NCBI RefSeq assembly: GCF_009455635.1
Contig: NZ_QPER01000002.1
Span: 2,046,001 to 2,110,000 of the forward strand
Reading direction: 5' to 3'
From: Paraburkholderia agricolaris
GTDB lineage: Bacteria; Pseudomonadota; Gammaproteobacteria; Burkholderiales; Burkholderiaceae
DNA length: 64,000 nucleotides
Positions 17,314 through 25,141 of the stretch are shown here, in pieces (positions within the stretch are counted from its first letter, which is position 1; each line of letters opens with the position of its first letter). Under the pieces are notes generated by a model, which ran no database searches, was not told the DNA's origin, and was given only the letters and a program-made list of their open reading frames with translations. The position numbers were made by a program, and so were the translations under genes.

Positions 17314-18093
17314 CTAGCACGAGGGATCGATTGACGCCCCGATACGGACCTCCAGGCCCGCCGCCGCGAACACCTGAGCGAGTGCGGGCGCCGGTGCCTC
17401 GTCGGTCACCAGCAGATCGACCGTGTCTGCGCCGAATGCGTGCACTAGCGCGCTATGGCCGAATTTCGCGTGATCCGCCGCGACCACGCGCTGCTCGGCC
17501 TGCGCAAAGGCCGCGAGCGAAAACGCGACGTCGCCTGGCAGCGCGTCCATGAAACGGCCCTGCATGTCGATCGCCGTGACCGAGACGATCGCGTAGCGCA
17601 CGTGGAACTGGCGCAGGAACGCCAGCACGCTGTCGCCGAAGGAGGCGGAGTCGTCGGGACGCAGTTCGCCTCCCGCGATGAACACACGGTTGCCGTTGCG
17701 CGGCGCCAGCACGCGAGCCACTTCGATTGAATTGGTCACCACCGTGAGGCGAGAACGCGCAGTGAGCGCCTGAGCGATATGCAGACAGGTGGTGCCGCCC
17801 TCAAGGATCAGCGAGTCACCGTCCCGCACCAGTTCAGCAATGCGCGCGCCAATCGCGTGCTTGCCTTCGCGGCTTGCCACCATGCGCCGCTGGAACGGCG
17901 GCTCGTCGAGACGCTCGGGCACCATGATGCCGCCATGAACCTTGATGAGCAGGCCGTCGGCGATCAGCGGCTTGATATTGCGGCGGATGGTTTCATCGGA
18001 AACCTCGAAACGGCCGGCGAGATCGGTAATCGTGCAGGTGCGCTGCTCGCGGACGAGTCGCAGTATTTCGGCTTGGCGTTGGGTGGAGAACAT
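17314..18093 (-). CDS. DeoR/GlpR-family transcriptional regulator
   Basis: A 259-residue repressor. The N-terminal DeoR helix-turn-helix (about residues 5-58, RFEVSDETIRRNIKPL, then VHGG) is followed by a sugar-phosphate-sensing domain (about 75-235, LILEGGTTCLHIAQAL, VVTNSIEVARVL, ADHAKFGHSALV). Such regulators usually control sugar or polyol catabolism and release DNA on binding a phosphorylated metabolite. No transport or catabolic gene is adjacent, so the target cannot be inferred from context. It lies 190 bases downstream of the SNF2 start on the same strand order. Confidence 0.88.
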   Translation of the reverse strand: MFSTQRQAEILRLVREQRTCTITDLAGRFEVSDETIRRNIKPLIADGLLIKVHGGIMVPERLDEPPFQRRMVASREGKHAIGARIAELVRDGDSLILEGGTTCLHIAQALTARSRLTVVTNSIEVARVLAPRNGNRVFIAGGELRPDDSASFGDSVLAFLRQFHVRYAIVSVTAIDMQGRFMDALPGDVAFSLAAFAQAEQRVVAADHAKFGHSALVHAFGADTVDLLVTDEAPAPALAQVFAAAGLEVRIGASIDPSC

Positions 18094-18198
18094 AGGGTAC
18101 GGATCGGGATGGCAGCGCCCAGTCTAGCAAACACCCTCATTATTCGCCAAGAAAACCCAACGCATTTCCATACAAACCCACAATCCGGATGGCAACGC

Positions 18199-18600
18199 TC
18201 AACTCGCCCTGACTTCTTCCAGCAACTCCGGATGCCGGTCCAGCACTTTCAACAGTTTGATCAGAGCGAGCGGCGGCCGGGTCTTGCCATTTTCGTAACG
18301 CGAAAAGGCGTTCACCCCCCCGCCAAAAATCTCCGCTGCCTCACGCTGGTCCAGATCGAGCTTCTTGCGCACAGCGGCAATGAATGCAGGATCCACTTGC
18401 GAGGCATTCACTTCTTTGTTGAAAGCCAGCATCATTTGCCCGGTGCGCGTGGCTTCGTCCATGTCGAGCACCGCCTCGTCGCACGCCGGACAATAGTCGC
18501 CCGTGACTGCTTCGAATACAGCCGTCTCGCCCTTGTAGACATAGCGCATATTGCGCGTATCGCGCACCAGTTCGGCCGCGCCGCAGGTCGGGCATTTCAT
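18199..18600 (-). CDS. mqsA: MqsA-type antitoxin
   Basis: A 133-residue antitoxin and autorepressor. The N-terminal zinc domain has Cys3, Cys6, Cys37 and Cys40, the same positions as in E. coli MqsA. The C-terminal helix-turn-helix contains GGGVNAFSRYENG, with Asn97 and Arg101 at the positions of the DNA-contacting residues. The ATG at 18600 follows the mqsR stop by 2 bases; GTG codons just upstream are in frame but would lengthen the conserved start. It is expected to bind and silence MqsR and to repress the operon at the palindrome upstream of mqsR. Confidence 0.95.
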   Translation of the reverse strand: MKCPTCGAAELVRDTRNMRYVYKGETAVFEAVTGDYCPACDEAVLDMDEATRTGQMMLAFNKEVNASQVDPAFIAAVRKKLDLDQREAAEIFGGGVNAFSRYENGKTRPPLALIKLLKVLDRHPELLEEVRAS

Positions 18601-18602
18601 GC

Positions 18603-18899
18603 TCACCACTCCTTGAATGACACGACAAGAACGTCGTCGATCACCGTCAATTTCAAATAGACCATGCCTGCTTCCGTGACGGCACAGTAGACGTCCTGCC
18701 AGACCCGATGGTCCGCGTACGTGGTCATGCTTTTTCGAAAATTCCCGCGCTCAAGCGACAGCAATGTCTCGATGATTGCCGCAGGCCCGAGGCCAAGTGC
18801 TGCAGCTCCAATCACGGCCGATTTCGTGATTCTGATGTTCCCCGCACGCGCGAGGCTTTGAACCTCGGCCAACTTGCAATGAGGCGTACTTTTTTCCAA
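18603..18899 (-). CDS. mqsR: MqsR-type mRNA interferase toxin
   Basis: A 98-residue RelE-like toxin, the same length as E. coli MqsR; that enzyme cleaves mRNA at GCU/GCA sites. Lys56, Gln68, Tyr81 and Lys96 fall at the positions reported as important in the E. coli protein. The start is the TTG at 18899, giving MEKSTPH at the N-terminus, which matches the family. It has a GGAGG ribosome site five bases upstream. An earlier in-frame TTG at 18911 would place that ribosome site inside the gene and is rejected. The toxin gene precedes the antitoxin gene, as is typical for mqsRA. Confidence 0.95.
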   Translation of the reverse strand: MEKSTPHCKLAEVQSLARAGNIRITKSAVIGAAALGLGPAAIIETLLSLERGNFRKSMTTYADHRVWQDVYCAVTEAGMVYLKLTVIDDVLVVSFKEW

Positions 18900-18918
18900 T
18901 CTCGCCTCCAATCGATAT

Positions 18919-18933
18919 TAACCTACTTGGTTA
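18919..18933. promoter_or_regulatory. Putative MqsA operator palindrome
   Basis: TAACC-TACTT-GGTTA lies 19 bases upstream of the mqsR start codon. It resembles the AACC/GGTT palindrome to which MqsA antitoxins bind. It overlaps the likely core promoter region of mqsRA, consistent with autorepression. The match is by eye and the binding is inferred. Confidence 0.7.
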
Positions 18934-19065
18934 TTAAAGGGTAGTTTTGCTGTCTATTACCGACGCATCACCCGCATCCTTTGATCCCTTGTAAGCCAAA
19001 TTGATCGTTGCTTTTTGCCAAGATTTGTTGCAATCTACGCGCGTTAATTCAACCAATTTCCACAT

Positions 19066-21570
19066 ATGTCCACACCCATCCCCACCCACGCTCGCGTCGT
19101 CATTGTCGGGGGCGGCATTATTGGCTGTTCGGTCGCCTATCACCTCACCAAGCTGGGTTGGACCGATGTGGTGCTGCTGGAACAGGGTCAACTGTCGTGC
19201 GGTACGACCTGGCACGCGGCCGGCCTCGTCGGCCAACTGCGCGCGCAGGAAAGCATGACCAAACTGATCCGCTACTCGACTGCGCTCTACGCCGAACTCG
19301 AAACCGACACCGGTCTCGCCACCGGCTGGAAGCAATGCGGTTCGCTCTCGGTGGCCCGCACGGCCGAGCGGATGACGCAACTCAAGCGCACTGCCGCCGT
19401 CGCGCGCGCCTACGGCGTGGCGTGCGACGTGATCAGCCCACAGGAAGCCGGCGCTCTATGGCCGGTGATGCGCACCGACGACCTGCTCGGCGCCGTCTGG
19501 CTGCCAGGCGACGGTAAAGCGAACCCCACCGATTTGACCCAGGCCCTCGCCCGCGGTGCGCGCACACGCGGCGCACGCATCGTCGAGAACACCCGCGTCA
19601 CGGCGATCCATACGCGCACCGCGCTCGAAGACAAGGCCAATGGCACAACCGGTGCACGCGAAGTCAGCGGCCTCGCGTGGCGTAACAAGGATGGTGAAGA
19701 AGGCACGCTCAGCGCGGATATCGTCGTGAATTGCGCGGGCCAGTGGGCCAAGGCGGTTGGCCGCCTGTGCGGCGTGACCGTGCCGCTACATTCGGCCGAG
19801 CACTACTACATCGTCACCGAGCGCATTGCCGGCGTGCATCCGGACCTGCCGGTGATGCGTGACCCGGACGGCTTCATCTACTTCAAGGAAGAAGTGGGCG
19901 GCCTCGTGATGGGCGGTTTCGAGCCGAATGCGAAGCCGTGGGGCATGAACGGCATCCCGGAGAATTTCGAATTCCAGTTGCTGCCCGATGATTGGGATCA
20001 GTTCGAAATCCTGATGGAAAATGCGCTGCAACGCGTGCCCGCGCTCCAGACAGCGCAGGTTAAACAGTTCTACAACGGCCCGGAGTCGTTCACGCCGGAC
20101 AACAACTTCATGCTTGGCGAAGCACCCGAATTGCGGCGCTTTTTTGTCGGCGCGGGTTTCAATTCGATGGGAATTGCGTCGGCGGGCGGCGCGGGCATGG
20201 CGCTCGCCGAATGGATCGTCGCAGGCGAACCTACGATGGACCTGTGGCCGGTCGACATCCGCCGCTTTGCGCGTTTTAACGGCAACGACACGTGGCTGCA
20301 CGATCGCGTGAAGGAAACGCTTGGCCTGCACTACGCAATGCCGTGGCCAAATCGTGAACTCGACAGCGCGCGGCCATTTCGCCGCTCGCCCCTGTATTCG
20401 CTGCTGCGTGACAATGGCGCCTGTTTCGGCAGCAAGATGGGCTGGGAACGTGCCAACTTCTTCGCGCCGACACCCGCGGAAGCTCAGATCGATTACGCGT
20501 TCGGCCAGCAGAACTGGCTGCCGTGGAGCGGCGCCGAACATCGCGCGTGCCGTGAAGGCGTCGTGCTGTTCGACATGACGTCGTTCTCCAAATTTCTGGT
20601 CAAGGGACGCGACGCGGAAAGCGTGCTGCAAGGCATCCTCACCAACGACGTTGCCGTACCGCCCGGCACCACCGTCTATACCGGCATGCTCAACGAGCGT
20701 GGCACGTACGAGTCCGACTTCACGCTGAGCCGCCTTGCCGACGACCAGTATCTGATCGTCTCCGGCTCGGCGCAGACTACGCGCGATTTCGACTACATCG
20801 AGAAGTCGATCCCCCACGACAAACACTGCACGCTGGTCGACGTCACCGGCCAGTACGCGGTGCTGGCCGTGATGGGCCCGCGCTCGCGCGAACTGCTGCA
20901 AAGCGTATCGAAGGCGGACTGGAGCAACGAGGCGTTTGCGTTCGGCCAGAGCCGCGAGATCGATCTCGGCTACGCGACGGTGCGCGCCACGCGTCTCACC
21001 TACGTCGGCGAACTGGGCTGGGAGTTGTACGTGCCCGTGGAATTCGCGGTGGGCGTCTACGAAACACTGCACGCCGCGGGCAACGCGTTCGGTCTCGTCA
21101 ACGCAGGCTATTACGCCATCGATTCGCTGCGTATCGAGAAAGGCTATCGCGCGTGGAGCCGCGAGTTGACGCCGGACACCAATCCGTTCGAAGCCGGTCT
21201 TTCGTTTGCCTGCAAGCTGAACAAGGACATTCCGTTCCGTGGCCGCGATGCTTTGCTGAAATTACGCGCCGAACCGCTGCGCCGCCGTATGGTGGTGCTC
21301 ACCGCCGATGGCGCCGCCGATCGCATGCTGTGGGGCGGCGAAGCGATTCTGCGTGACGGCAAGCCCGTCGGCTTCGTCAGTTCGGCGGCGTTCGGGCACA
21401 CGCTCGGCTGTCCTGTTGCGATGGGCTACATCAACAATCCGGACGGCGTCGCCGATGCGGCGTATCTGAACGGCGGTCAATACATGATCGACGTCGCCGG
21501 CGATCTGCTGCCGGCCACCGTGCATCTGAAGGCGCCTTATGATCCGCGCTCGGAACGGGTGAAGGGCTAA
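19066..21570 (+). CDS. FAD-dependent dimethylglycine/sarcosine dehydrogenase-like protein with GcvT domain
   Basis: An 834-residue two-module enzyme. The N-terminal FAD oxidoreductase has the dinucleotide motif VVIVGGGIIG (about residues 11-20) and TTWHAAGL, where His50 is at the position that covalently holds FAD in dimethylglycine and sarcosine dehydrogenases. The C-terminal half is a GcvT aminomethyltransferase (about 440-830), which in this family passes the oxidised methyl group to tetrahydrofolate. The substrate is likely an N-methylated glycine derivative. It stands alone, without sarcosine-oxidase or folate genes nearby, and its stop overlaps the cytochrome b561 gene on the other strand by 4 bases. 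Confidence 0.88.
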   Translation: MSTPIPTHARVVIVGGGIIGCSVAYHLTKLGWTDVVLLEQGQLSCGTTWHAAGLVGQLRAQESMTKLIRYSTALYAELETDTGLATGWKQCGSLSVARTAERMTQLKRTAAVARAYGVACDVISPQEAGALWPVMRTDDLLGAVWLPGDGKANPTDLTQALARGARTRGARIVENTRVTAIHTRTALEDKANGTTGAREVSGLAWRNKDGEEGTLSADIVVNCAGQWAKAVGRLCGVTVPLHSAEHYYIVTERIAGVHPDLPVMRDPDGFIYFKEEVGGLVMGGFEPNAKPWGMNGIPENFEFQLLPDDWDQFEILMENALQRVPALQTAQVKQFYNGPESFTPDNNFMLGEAPELRRFFVGAGFNSMGIASAGGAGMALAEWIVAGEPTMDLWPVDIRRFARFNGNDTWLHDRVKETLGLHYAMPWPNRELDSARPFRRSPLYSLLRDNGACFGSKMGWERANFFAPTPAEAQIDYAFGQQNWLPWSGAEHRACREGVVLFDMTSFSKFLVKGRDAESVLQGILTNDVAVPPGTTVYTGMLNERGTYESDFTLSRLADDQYLIVSGSAQTTRDFDYIEKSIPHDKHCTLVDVTGQYAVLAVMGPRSRELLQSVSKADWSNEAFAFGQSREIDLGYATVRATRLTYVGELGWELYVPVEFAVGVYETLHAAGNAFGLVNAGYYAIDSLRIEKGYRAWSRELTPDTNPFEAGLSFACKLNKDIPFRGRDALLKLRAEPLRRRMVVLTADGAADRMLWGGEAILRDGKPVGFVSSAAFGHTLGCPVAMGYINNPDGVADAAYLNGGQYMIDVAGDLLPATVHLKAPYDPRSERVKG

Positions 21571-22106
21571 CGCCCGCCGCGCGCCATACTCGAGAACACC
21601 CCGTCGCGGCGGATCAACCCATGCAACAGCGCTGCCGCGAGATGCAGCAGCACGGTGGCAAACAGCGCGAATGCGAGCCACGTGTGCAACGCGCGCAGTA
21701 CCGCGAACAGTTCGACGTTGTGCGGCGCGATCGGCGGCAAATGCAGCGGGCCATATAGCGTGACCGGATAGCCCGCTGCGGACAACATCGCCCAGCCGAT
21801 CAATGGCATCGCCGCCATCAGCGCATAGAGGACGAGATGCGACAGCCTGGCGGCGATGCGCTGCGGCGCCGGCATATCCTGCGGCAGCGGTGGCGTGCCG
21901 CGCCTCATACGCACGCTCGCGCGCAGCACCACCAGCAGCAGCAACGCAATGCCAAGCGGCTTGTGAATTGCGATCAACGTGTTATGCGCATGCGACACCG
22001 TCGCGACCATCCCCACCCCGATAAACAGCATCGCGACAATCAGCGGCGCCATCGTCCAGTGCAGAACGCGCGCGAGCGGACTGAAATGTGCGTGCGTCTG
22101 CTTCAT
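21567..22106 (-). CDS. Cytochrome b561 family protein
   Basis: A 179-residue integral membrane protein with four helices. Conserved haem-ligand histidines are visible in the first helix (RVLHWTMAP), near IHKPLGI and in LRALHTWLAF / VLLHLAAALLHG. It belongs to the YceJ/CybB group, which moves electrons from the quinone pool to periplasmic partners. It starts within the stop codon of the catalase-like gene (4 bp overlap), so the two are almost certainly a functional pair: membrane electron donor and periplasmic haem peroxidase. The operon lies under an ECF-type promoter element at 23234-23258. Confidence 0.9.
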   Translation of the reverse strand: MKQTHAHFSPLARVLHWTMAPLIVAMLFIGVGMVATVSHAHNTLIAIHKPLGIALLLLVVLRASVRMRRGTPPLPQDMPAPQRIAARLSHLVLYALMAAMPLIGWAMLSAAGYPVTLYGPLHLPPIAPHNVELFAVLRALHTWLAFALFATVLLHLAAALLHGLIRRDGVFSSMARGGR

Positions 22107-23194
22107 GACTGGCCTCCGTTTTTCTGTGTTTGATGGATCGCGGGATGCAGCGTTTCTTCGAGCGTGCGTCGCTTATAGGACAACGCGTAAGCCGCCGAGC
22201 GTGCCGCGAGCAGCGGATCGTTCGAGGGACGAATACCCGTCGGCAAGATGGTTGGATCGAAATTGACGTCGCGGCACGTACCGTTTTCCTGCGACGTCGA
22301 ACGATCGATCACCAGCGTGCCGGCATCGATATGCTGACGATCGTCGGGCCATTGCATCGTCGCGTCGTCGATGGGGTCGCCCGGCTGCGCGACTGTCAGG
22401 ATCAGATGCCAGCGCAGCGGTCCGTTTTGCAGGCGTTGATCGAGGTCGGCCGCGAGAAAATTCTTCCCAGCCTTTTGTGCATCGGTAATCGGCTCATACG
22501 GTGTTTCGGGCACCATGGCCCAACGCACGGCACGCTTGTCGCCGGCACTGTCGGCAAACCAGAATGCGTTGATGCTGTAGTACGCGGCGTTCGCCAGACT
22601 CGATGACGGCGGATGCGCTTTCACCCACGCCTGAAAGGGCCTGGTTTCCGGATTCGCGTCGTAAAACGCTTTCAGGGTGGCTGGATTCGGTTTGCCGGTC
22701 GCGGCATCAGGTTTCGCCGCGACCAGTTGCTGATAAAACTGCTCGGGCGTATGAACCGCGAATACGGGTGTGGAATTCATTCCCGTACGCCATTGCTCAC
22801 CGTTCTGCAATTCAAACAGCAAGGCCATACTGCGCACCGGAGAGCTGGTGTCGGGCGCCGACGGGTTACCGCCCGGCACCGCAAAGCGGCCCGTGACCGG
22901 CGTGCGGCCGGCGGCGAACACGGCGGCGCGCGATAGCGCCGTGCCGTTGCCGTTACTGTCGAAATAGCCTGCCACGCACAGGCCTTTTGCATGGTTGCGG
23001 CGGTAGCCCGGATGGGGCTGCCCGGCCACCGCCTCGAAGGTATTGATGAAACGCGGCGCTGTGAGCCGTGCGGGCGTCAGCCAGCCCGCGGTATAAGCGA
23101 AGCCACCGGCAAGGACAGCGACGACCGTGCCGATCGCGGCGAGCCGGCATGGCACGCATAAGGGTTCAGAATTGGGAACGGATGGTTTTGTCAC
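22103..23194 (-). CDS. Membrane-anchored catalase-related peroxidase (SrpA-like)
   Basis: A 363-residue haem peroxidase of the small catalase family. A single N-terminal helix (about residues 17-38, AIGTVVAVLAGGFAYTAGW) anchors it facing the periplasm. Conserved segments are PRFINTFEA, the distal-His segment NHAKGLCVAGYF, and RPSNDPLLAARSAAYALSYKRR near the C-terminus, which would supply the proximal Tyr. I chose GTG at 23194 because AGGAG lies five bases upstream; an ATG at 23224 in the same frame has no ribosome site. It is coupled to cytochrome b561. Small catalases with such a partner tend to reduce peroxides with electrons rather than dismutate H2O2 (family knowledge). Confidence 0.88.
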   Translation of the reverse strand: MTKPSVPNSEPLCVPCRLAAIGTVVAVLAGGFAYTAGWLTPARLTAPRFINTFEAVAGQPHPGYRRNHAKGLCVAGYFDSNGNGTALSRAAVFAAGRTPVTGRFAVPGGNPSAPDTSSPVRSMALLFELQNGEQWRTGMNSTPVFAVHTPEQFYQQLVAAKPDAATGKPNPATLKAFYDANPETRPFQAWVKAHPPSSSLANAAYYSINAFWFADSAGDKRAVRWAMVPETPYEPITDAQKAGKNFLAADLDQRLQNGPLRWHLILTVAQPGDPIDDATMQWPDDRQHIDAGTLVIDRSTSQENGTCRDVNFDPTILPTGIRPSNDPLLAARSAAYALSYKRRTLEETLHPAIHQTQKNGGQS

Positions 23195-23233
23195 AACGAC
23201 TCCTTGACGCCCGGAAAGATGCACTCATCGGTG

Positions 23234-23258
23234 AACACCGAATTCAGCGATCTATTCC
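23234..23258 (-). promoter_or_regulatory. ECF-type promoter element for catalase-cytochrome b561 operon
   Basis: GGAAT (23258-23254) and GTT (23236-23234) are separated by 17 bases on the minus strand, 40 bases upstream of the peroxidase start. It is the fourth and least similar copy of an element shared with the neighbouring DUF4148, anti-sigma and sigma genes. Activity is inferred from recurrence and position. Confidence 0.55.
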
Positions 23259-23260
23259 AT

Positions 23261-23296
23261 TCGATATCCGGCGCGTCCGTTCGCGCCGGATATCGA
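23261..23296. terminator. Strong hairpin between DUF4148 and peroxidase genes
   Basis: A perfect 15-bp stem (23261-23275 with 23282-23296) closes a 6-base loop, just after the DUF4148 stop and just before the GGAAT element. There is no T-run, so intrinsic termination is uncertain. It may be an mRNA 3'-end stabiliser or insulate the next promoter. Confidence 0.55.
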
Positions 23297-23301
23297 TCCC
23301 T

Positions 23302-23571
23302 TCAATTGACGTTACCCGTCGCCGCGCTGCCGCCCGCGACGTGGCTCGCGGCGGCCGCCTTTGCGGCAAGTGCCTGCTTGTTGTGCTCGACCTGCTGGGC
23401 GAAGACGGGACTCACATCCGGGTACGATGCATCGGTGACGTAGTCAAGGCCGTTCTGTTGGGCTTCGATCAATTCCTGGTACACCTGAGCACGTGTCTTG
23501 CCTTCGGCAAAAACGCTCGATGAAGCGGCAAGAATCACAACGGACAATGCGGCAAAAGCGATCTTCTTCAT
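23302..23571 (-). CDS. DUF4148 secreted small protein
   Basis: An 89-residue exported protein. A cleavable signal peptide ends near VFA-EGK (about residue 23), followed by the DUF4148 motif KTRAQVYQELIEAQQNGLD and a short Ala-rich tail. The family is common in Burkholderiales and has no defined function. GGAG precedes the ATG at 23571. Its promoter region contains the GGAAT-N18-GTT element, so it is probably part of the local ECF regulon. Confidence 0.85.
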   Translation of the reverse strand: MKKIAFAALSVVILAASSSVFAEGKTRAQVYQELIEAQQNGLDYVTDASYPDVSPVFAQQVEHNKQALAAKAAAASHVAGGSAATGNVN

Positions 23572-23612
23572 GATGAACTCCAGAGAGTTTTGTGCGGGTT
23601 CGCATGAGGGAA

Positions 23613-23638
23613 AACCACGGGCCGGCGGTTTTTATTCC
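23613..23638 (-). promoter_or_regulatory. ECF-type promoter element for the DUF4148 gene
   Basis: On the minus strand GGAATAAA begins at 23638, and GTT (23615-23613) follows after an 18-base spacer. The spacer shares CCGCC and CCGTG with the divergent copy at 23675. It lies about 42 bases upstream of the DUF4148 start codon. Confidence 0.65.
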
Positions 23639-23674
23639 TGCTTTGACGCTTCGAAAAAAACAAACTTCAAACGT

Positions 23675-23700
23675 GGAATAAACCCGCCTCAGCGCGTGTT
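23675..23700 (+). promoter_or_regulatory. ECF-type promoter element for the first anti-sigma-like gene
   Basis: GGAATAAA (23675-23682) and GTT (23698-23700) are separated by an 18-base spacer containing CCGCC and GCGCGT. It lies 38 bases upstream of the start at 23739 and is back to back with the minus-strand copy at 23613-23638. Confidence 0.68.
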
Positions 23701-23738
23701 TGCCGTTTGCTAGCTGAAATCCGACGCACGCCGACACC

Positions 23739-24464
23739 ATGACCTCAACCGACGCCCCCTCCGACTCGCCGCTTTCCGAAGCCGACATTCAGGCCTACGC
23801 CGATGGCACGCTAACGCCGGAACGCACGGCGTTTCTGCGGGACTATCTGGGCAAGGATCCGGCGGAGGCACGCCGGGTGGCGTTCTACGGCAGATTGAAC
23901 GCACAGATGCAGCAAGCCTTCCAGACAACCGGCGAACCCGTTTCGAACCGCGCAGAAGGAGCGCGCGGCGCGCCCGGCCGGCTAAAGGCCGCGCAGCGTC
24001 CGGGCAAGGTATTCAATACGCTCGCGGCGCTCGTTCTGGCGCTGACGGCCACGAGCGGCTGGCTTGCCGCCACCCAGGTGTCCGGCCAGGCGCTCAACAA
24101 TGCCGCCGTGATGGCGTTGGCGGAAATCGCCGCCGCGCCGTATTCCGCCGCGTCGCCGACGCGAACCGACGGGTCCGCACCCAGACTCGCCGCGATAGGC
24201 CTGCGGCTCGTGGATCAAAGGGCCCTATCGCTCGGCCCGTTCCAACGCGCCAATGAATTCGTCTATCTGAACGAAGACAACCAGCCCGTCGTGGTGATGT
24301 CCACCCTGGCACTGTTTGCACAGGCGCAGCCGCAGTGGATCGCCCGTCGTATCGGCGAGATCCGGTTGCTGACGTGGACGGCGCAGCGCCAGCACTTTGT
24401 CGTCGCGGGCGACGCTCGTACTCGTCGCCTGATGCGTGCCGCCGACGTGATGACCATGCGCTAA
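23739..24464 (+). CDS. Anti-sigma-factor-like membrane protein
   Basis: A 241-residue protein. The cytoplasmic N-terminal segment has the motif DIQAYADGTLTPERTAFL (about residues 16-33), a single membrane helix covers about residues 91-111, and a periplasmic domain of about 130 residues follows. The N-terminal motif matches that of the second anti-sigma protein at 25138, so the two are paralogues on either side of the sigma gene. No Cys/His zinc site is present. It is expected to hold or modulate the adjacent ECF sigma factor; a specific partner is not shown. It has its own ECF-type promoter element. Confidence 0.72.
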   Translation: MTSTDAPSDSPLSEADIQAYADGTLTPERTAFLRDYLGKDPAEARRVAFYGRLNAQMQQAFQTTGEPVSNRAEGARGAPGRLKAAQRPGKVFNTLAALVLALTATSGWLAATQVSGQALNNAAVMALAEIAAAPYSAASPTRTDGSAPRLAAIGLRLVDQRALSLGPFQRANEFVYLNEDNQPVVVMSTLALFAQAQPQWIARRIGEIRLLTWTAQRQHFVVAGDARTRRLMRAADVMTMR

Positions 24465-24516
24465 ACCACGCGCTAAGCCGTGCGCTGACTTTTCTCGCCA
24501 CGCTGCAAAAAACATC

Positions 24517-24541
24517 GGAATAAAATGCGCCCACGCGTGTT
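24517..24541 (+). promoter_or_regulatory. ECF-type promoter element for the sigma gene
   Basis: GGAATAAA (24517-24524) and GTT (24539-24541) are separated by 17 bases, with GCGCC and CGCGT inside the spacer as in the upstream copies. It lies 81 bases upstream of the sigma start codon. This suggests that the sigma factor activates its own gene. A CACGCGT/ACGCGTG inverted repeat follows closely. Confidence 0.65.
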
Positions 24542-24622
24542 CGCACTTTGAATACGCGTGGCGGTTCAATCGACCGCCGCCCACCCGGCGCCTCACGAGA
24601 AGCCCCACGATCGGGATGAAAA

Positions 24623-25141
24623 ATGGATGTCCGTGACGAGTTGATGGAGCATGTGCCGCGCTTGCGGCGCTATGCGCGAGCGCTGATCAACAATCGCGAT
24701 CTCGCCGACGATCTGGTGCAAGACACGCTTGAACGCGCGCTCGGCCGCACCGGCATGTTCCAGCCCGGCACCGACCTGCGCGCATGGCTGTTTACGATCA
24801 TGCATAACGTGTTCGCCAATCAGGCGCGTAAGGCCTCGGCACGCGCCGTCCACGTGGCGGTCGACGATGCCAGCGTCCACGAAAGCGAATTTGCGGTGCC
24901 GTCCGATCAAACCCGTTCGCTGGAAATGCGTGACCTTGATTATGCGTTGCAGCGCCTGCCCATCGAGCAGCGCGAAGTCGTGTTGCTGGTCGGTCTTGAG
25001 GAAATGAGCTATGCCGACGTGGCCCTCGCACTGAACATTCCGCTCGGCACGGTGATGTCGCGTCTTTCGCGCGGACGCGAGCGGCTTCGGGCGTTGATGG
25101 CGGGCACGCAGCCCGGTGCAAAATTACAGGTGGTGCGATGA
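24623..25141 (+). CDS. ECF-family RNA polymerase sigma factor
   Basis: A 172-residue group IV sigma factor. Region 2 covers about residues 5-75 (DLADDLVQDTLERAL, then LRAWLFTIMHNVFAN) and region 4 about residues 108-165 (LPIEQREVVLLVGLEEMSYADVA, then LGTVMSRLSRGRERL). It lacks regions 1.1 and 3, as expected. It overlaps the downstream anti-sigma gene by 4 bases (ATGA), the classic sigma/anti-sigma arrangement. The GGAAT-N17/18-GTT element that recurs around it is the likely recognition site. Its proposed regulon is the local peroxidase, cytochrome b561, DUF4148 and anti-sigma genes. Confidence 0.93.
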   Translation: MDVRDELMEHVPRLRRYARALINNRDLADDLVQDTLERALGRTGMFQPGTDLRAWLFTIMHNVFANQARKASARAVHVAVDDASVHESEFAVPSDQTRSLEMRDLDYALQRLPIEQREVVLLVGLEEMSYADVALALNIPLGTVMSRLSRGRERLRALMAGTQPGAKLQVVR

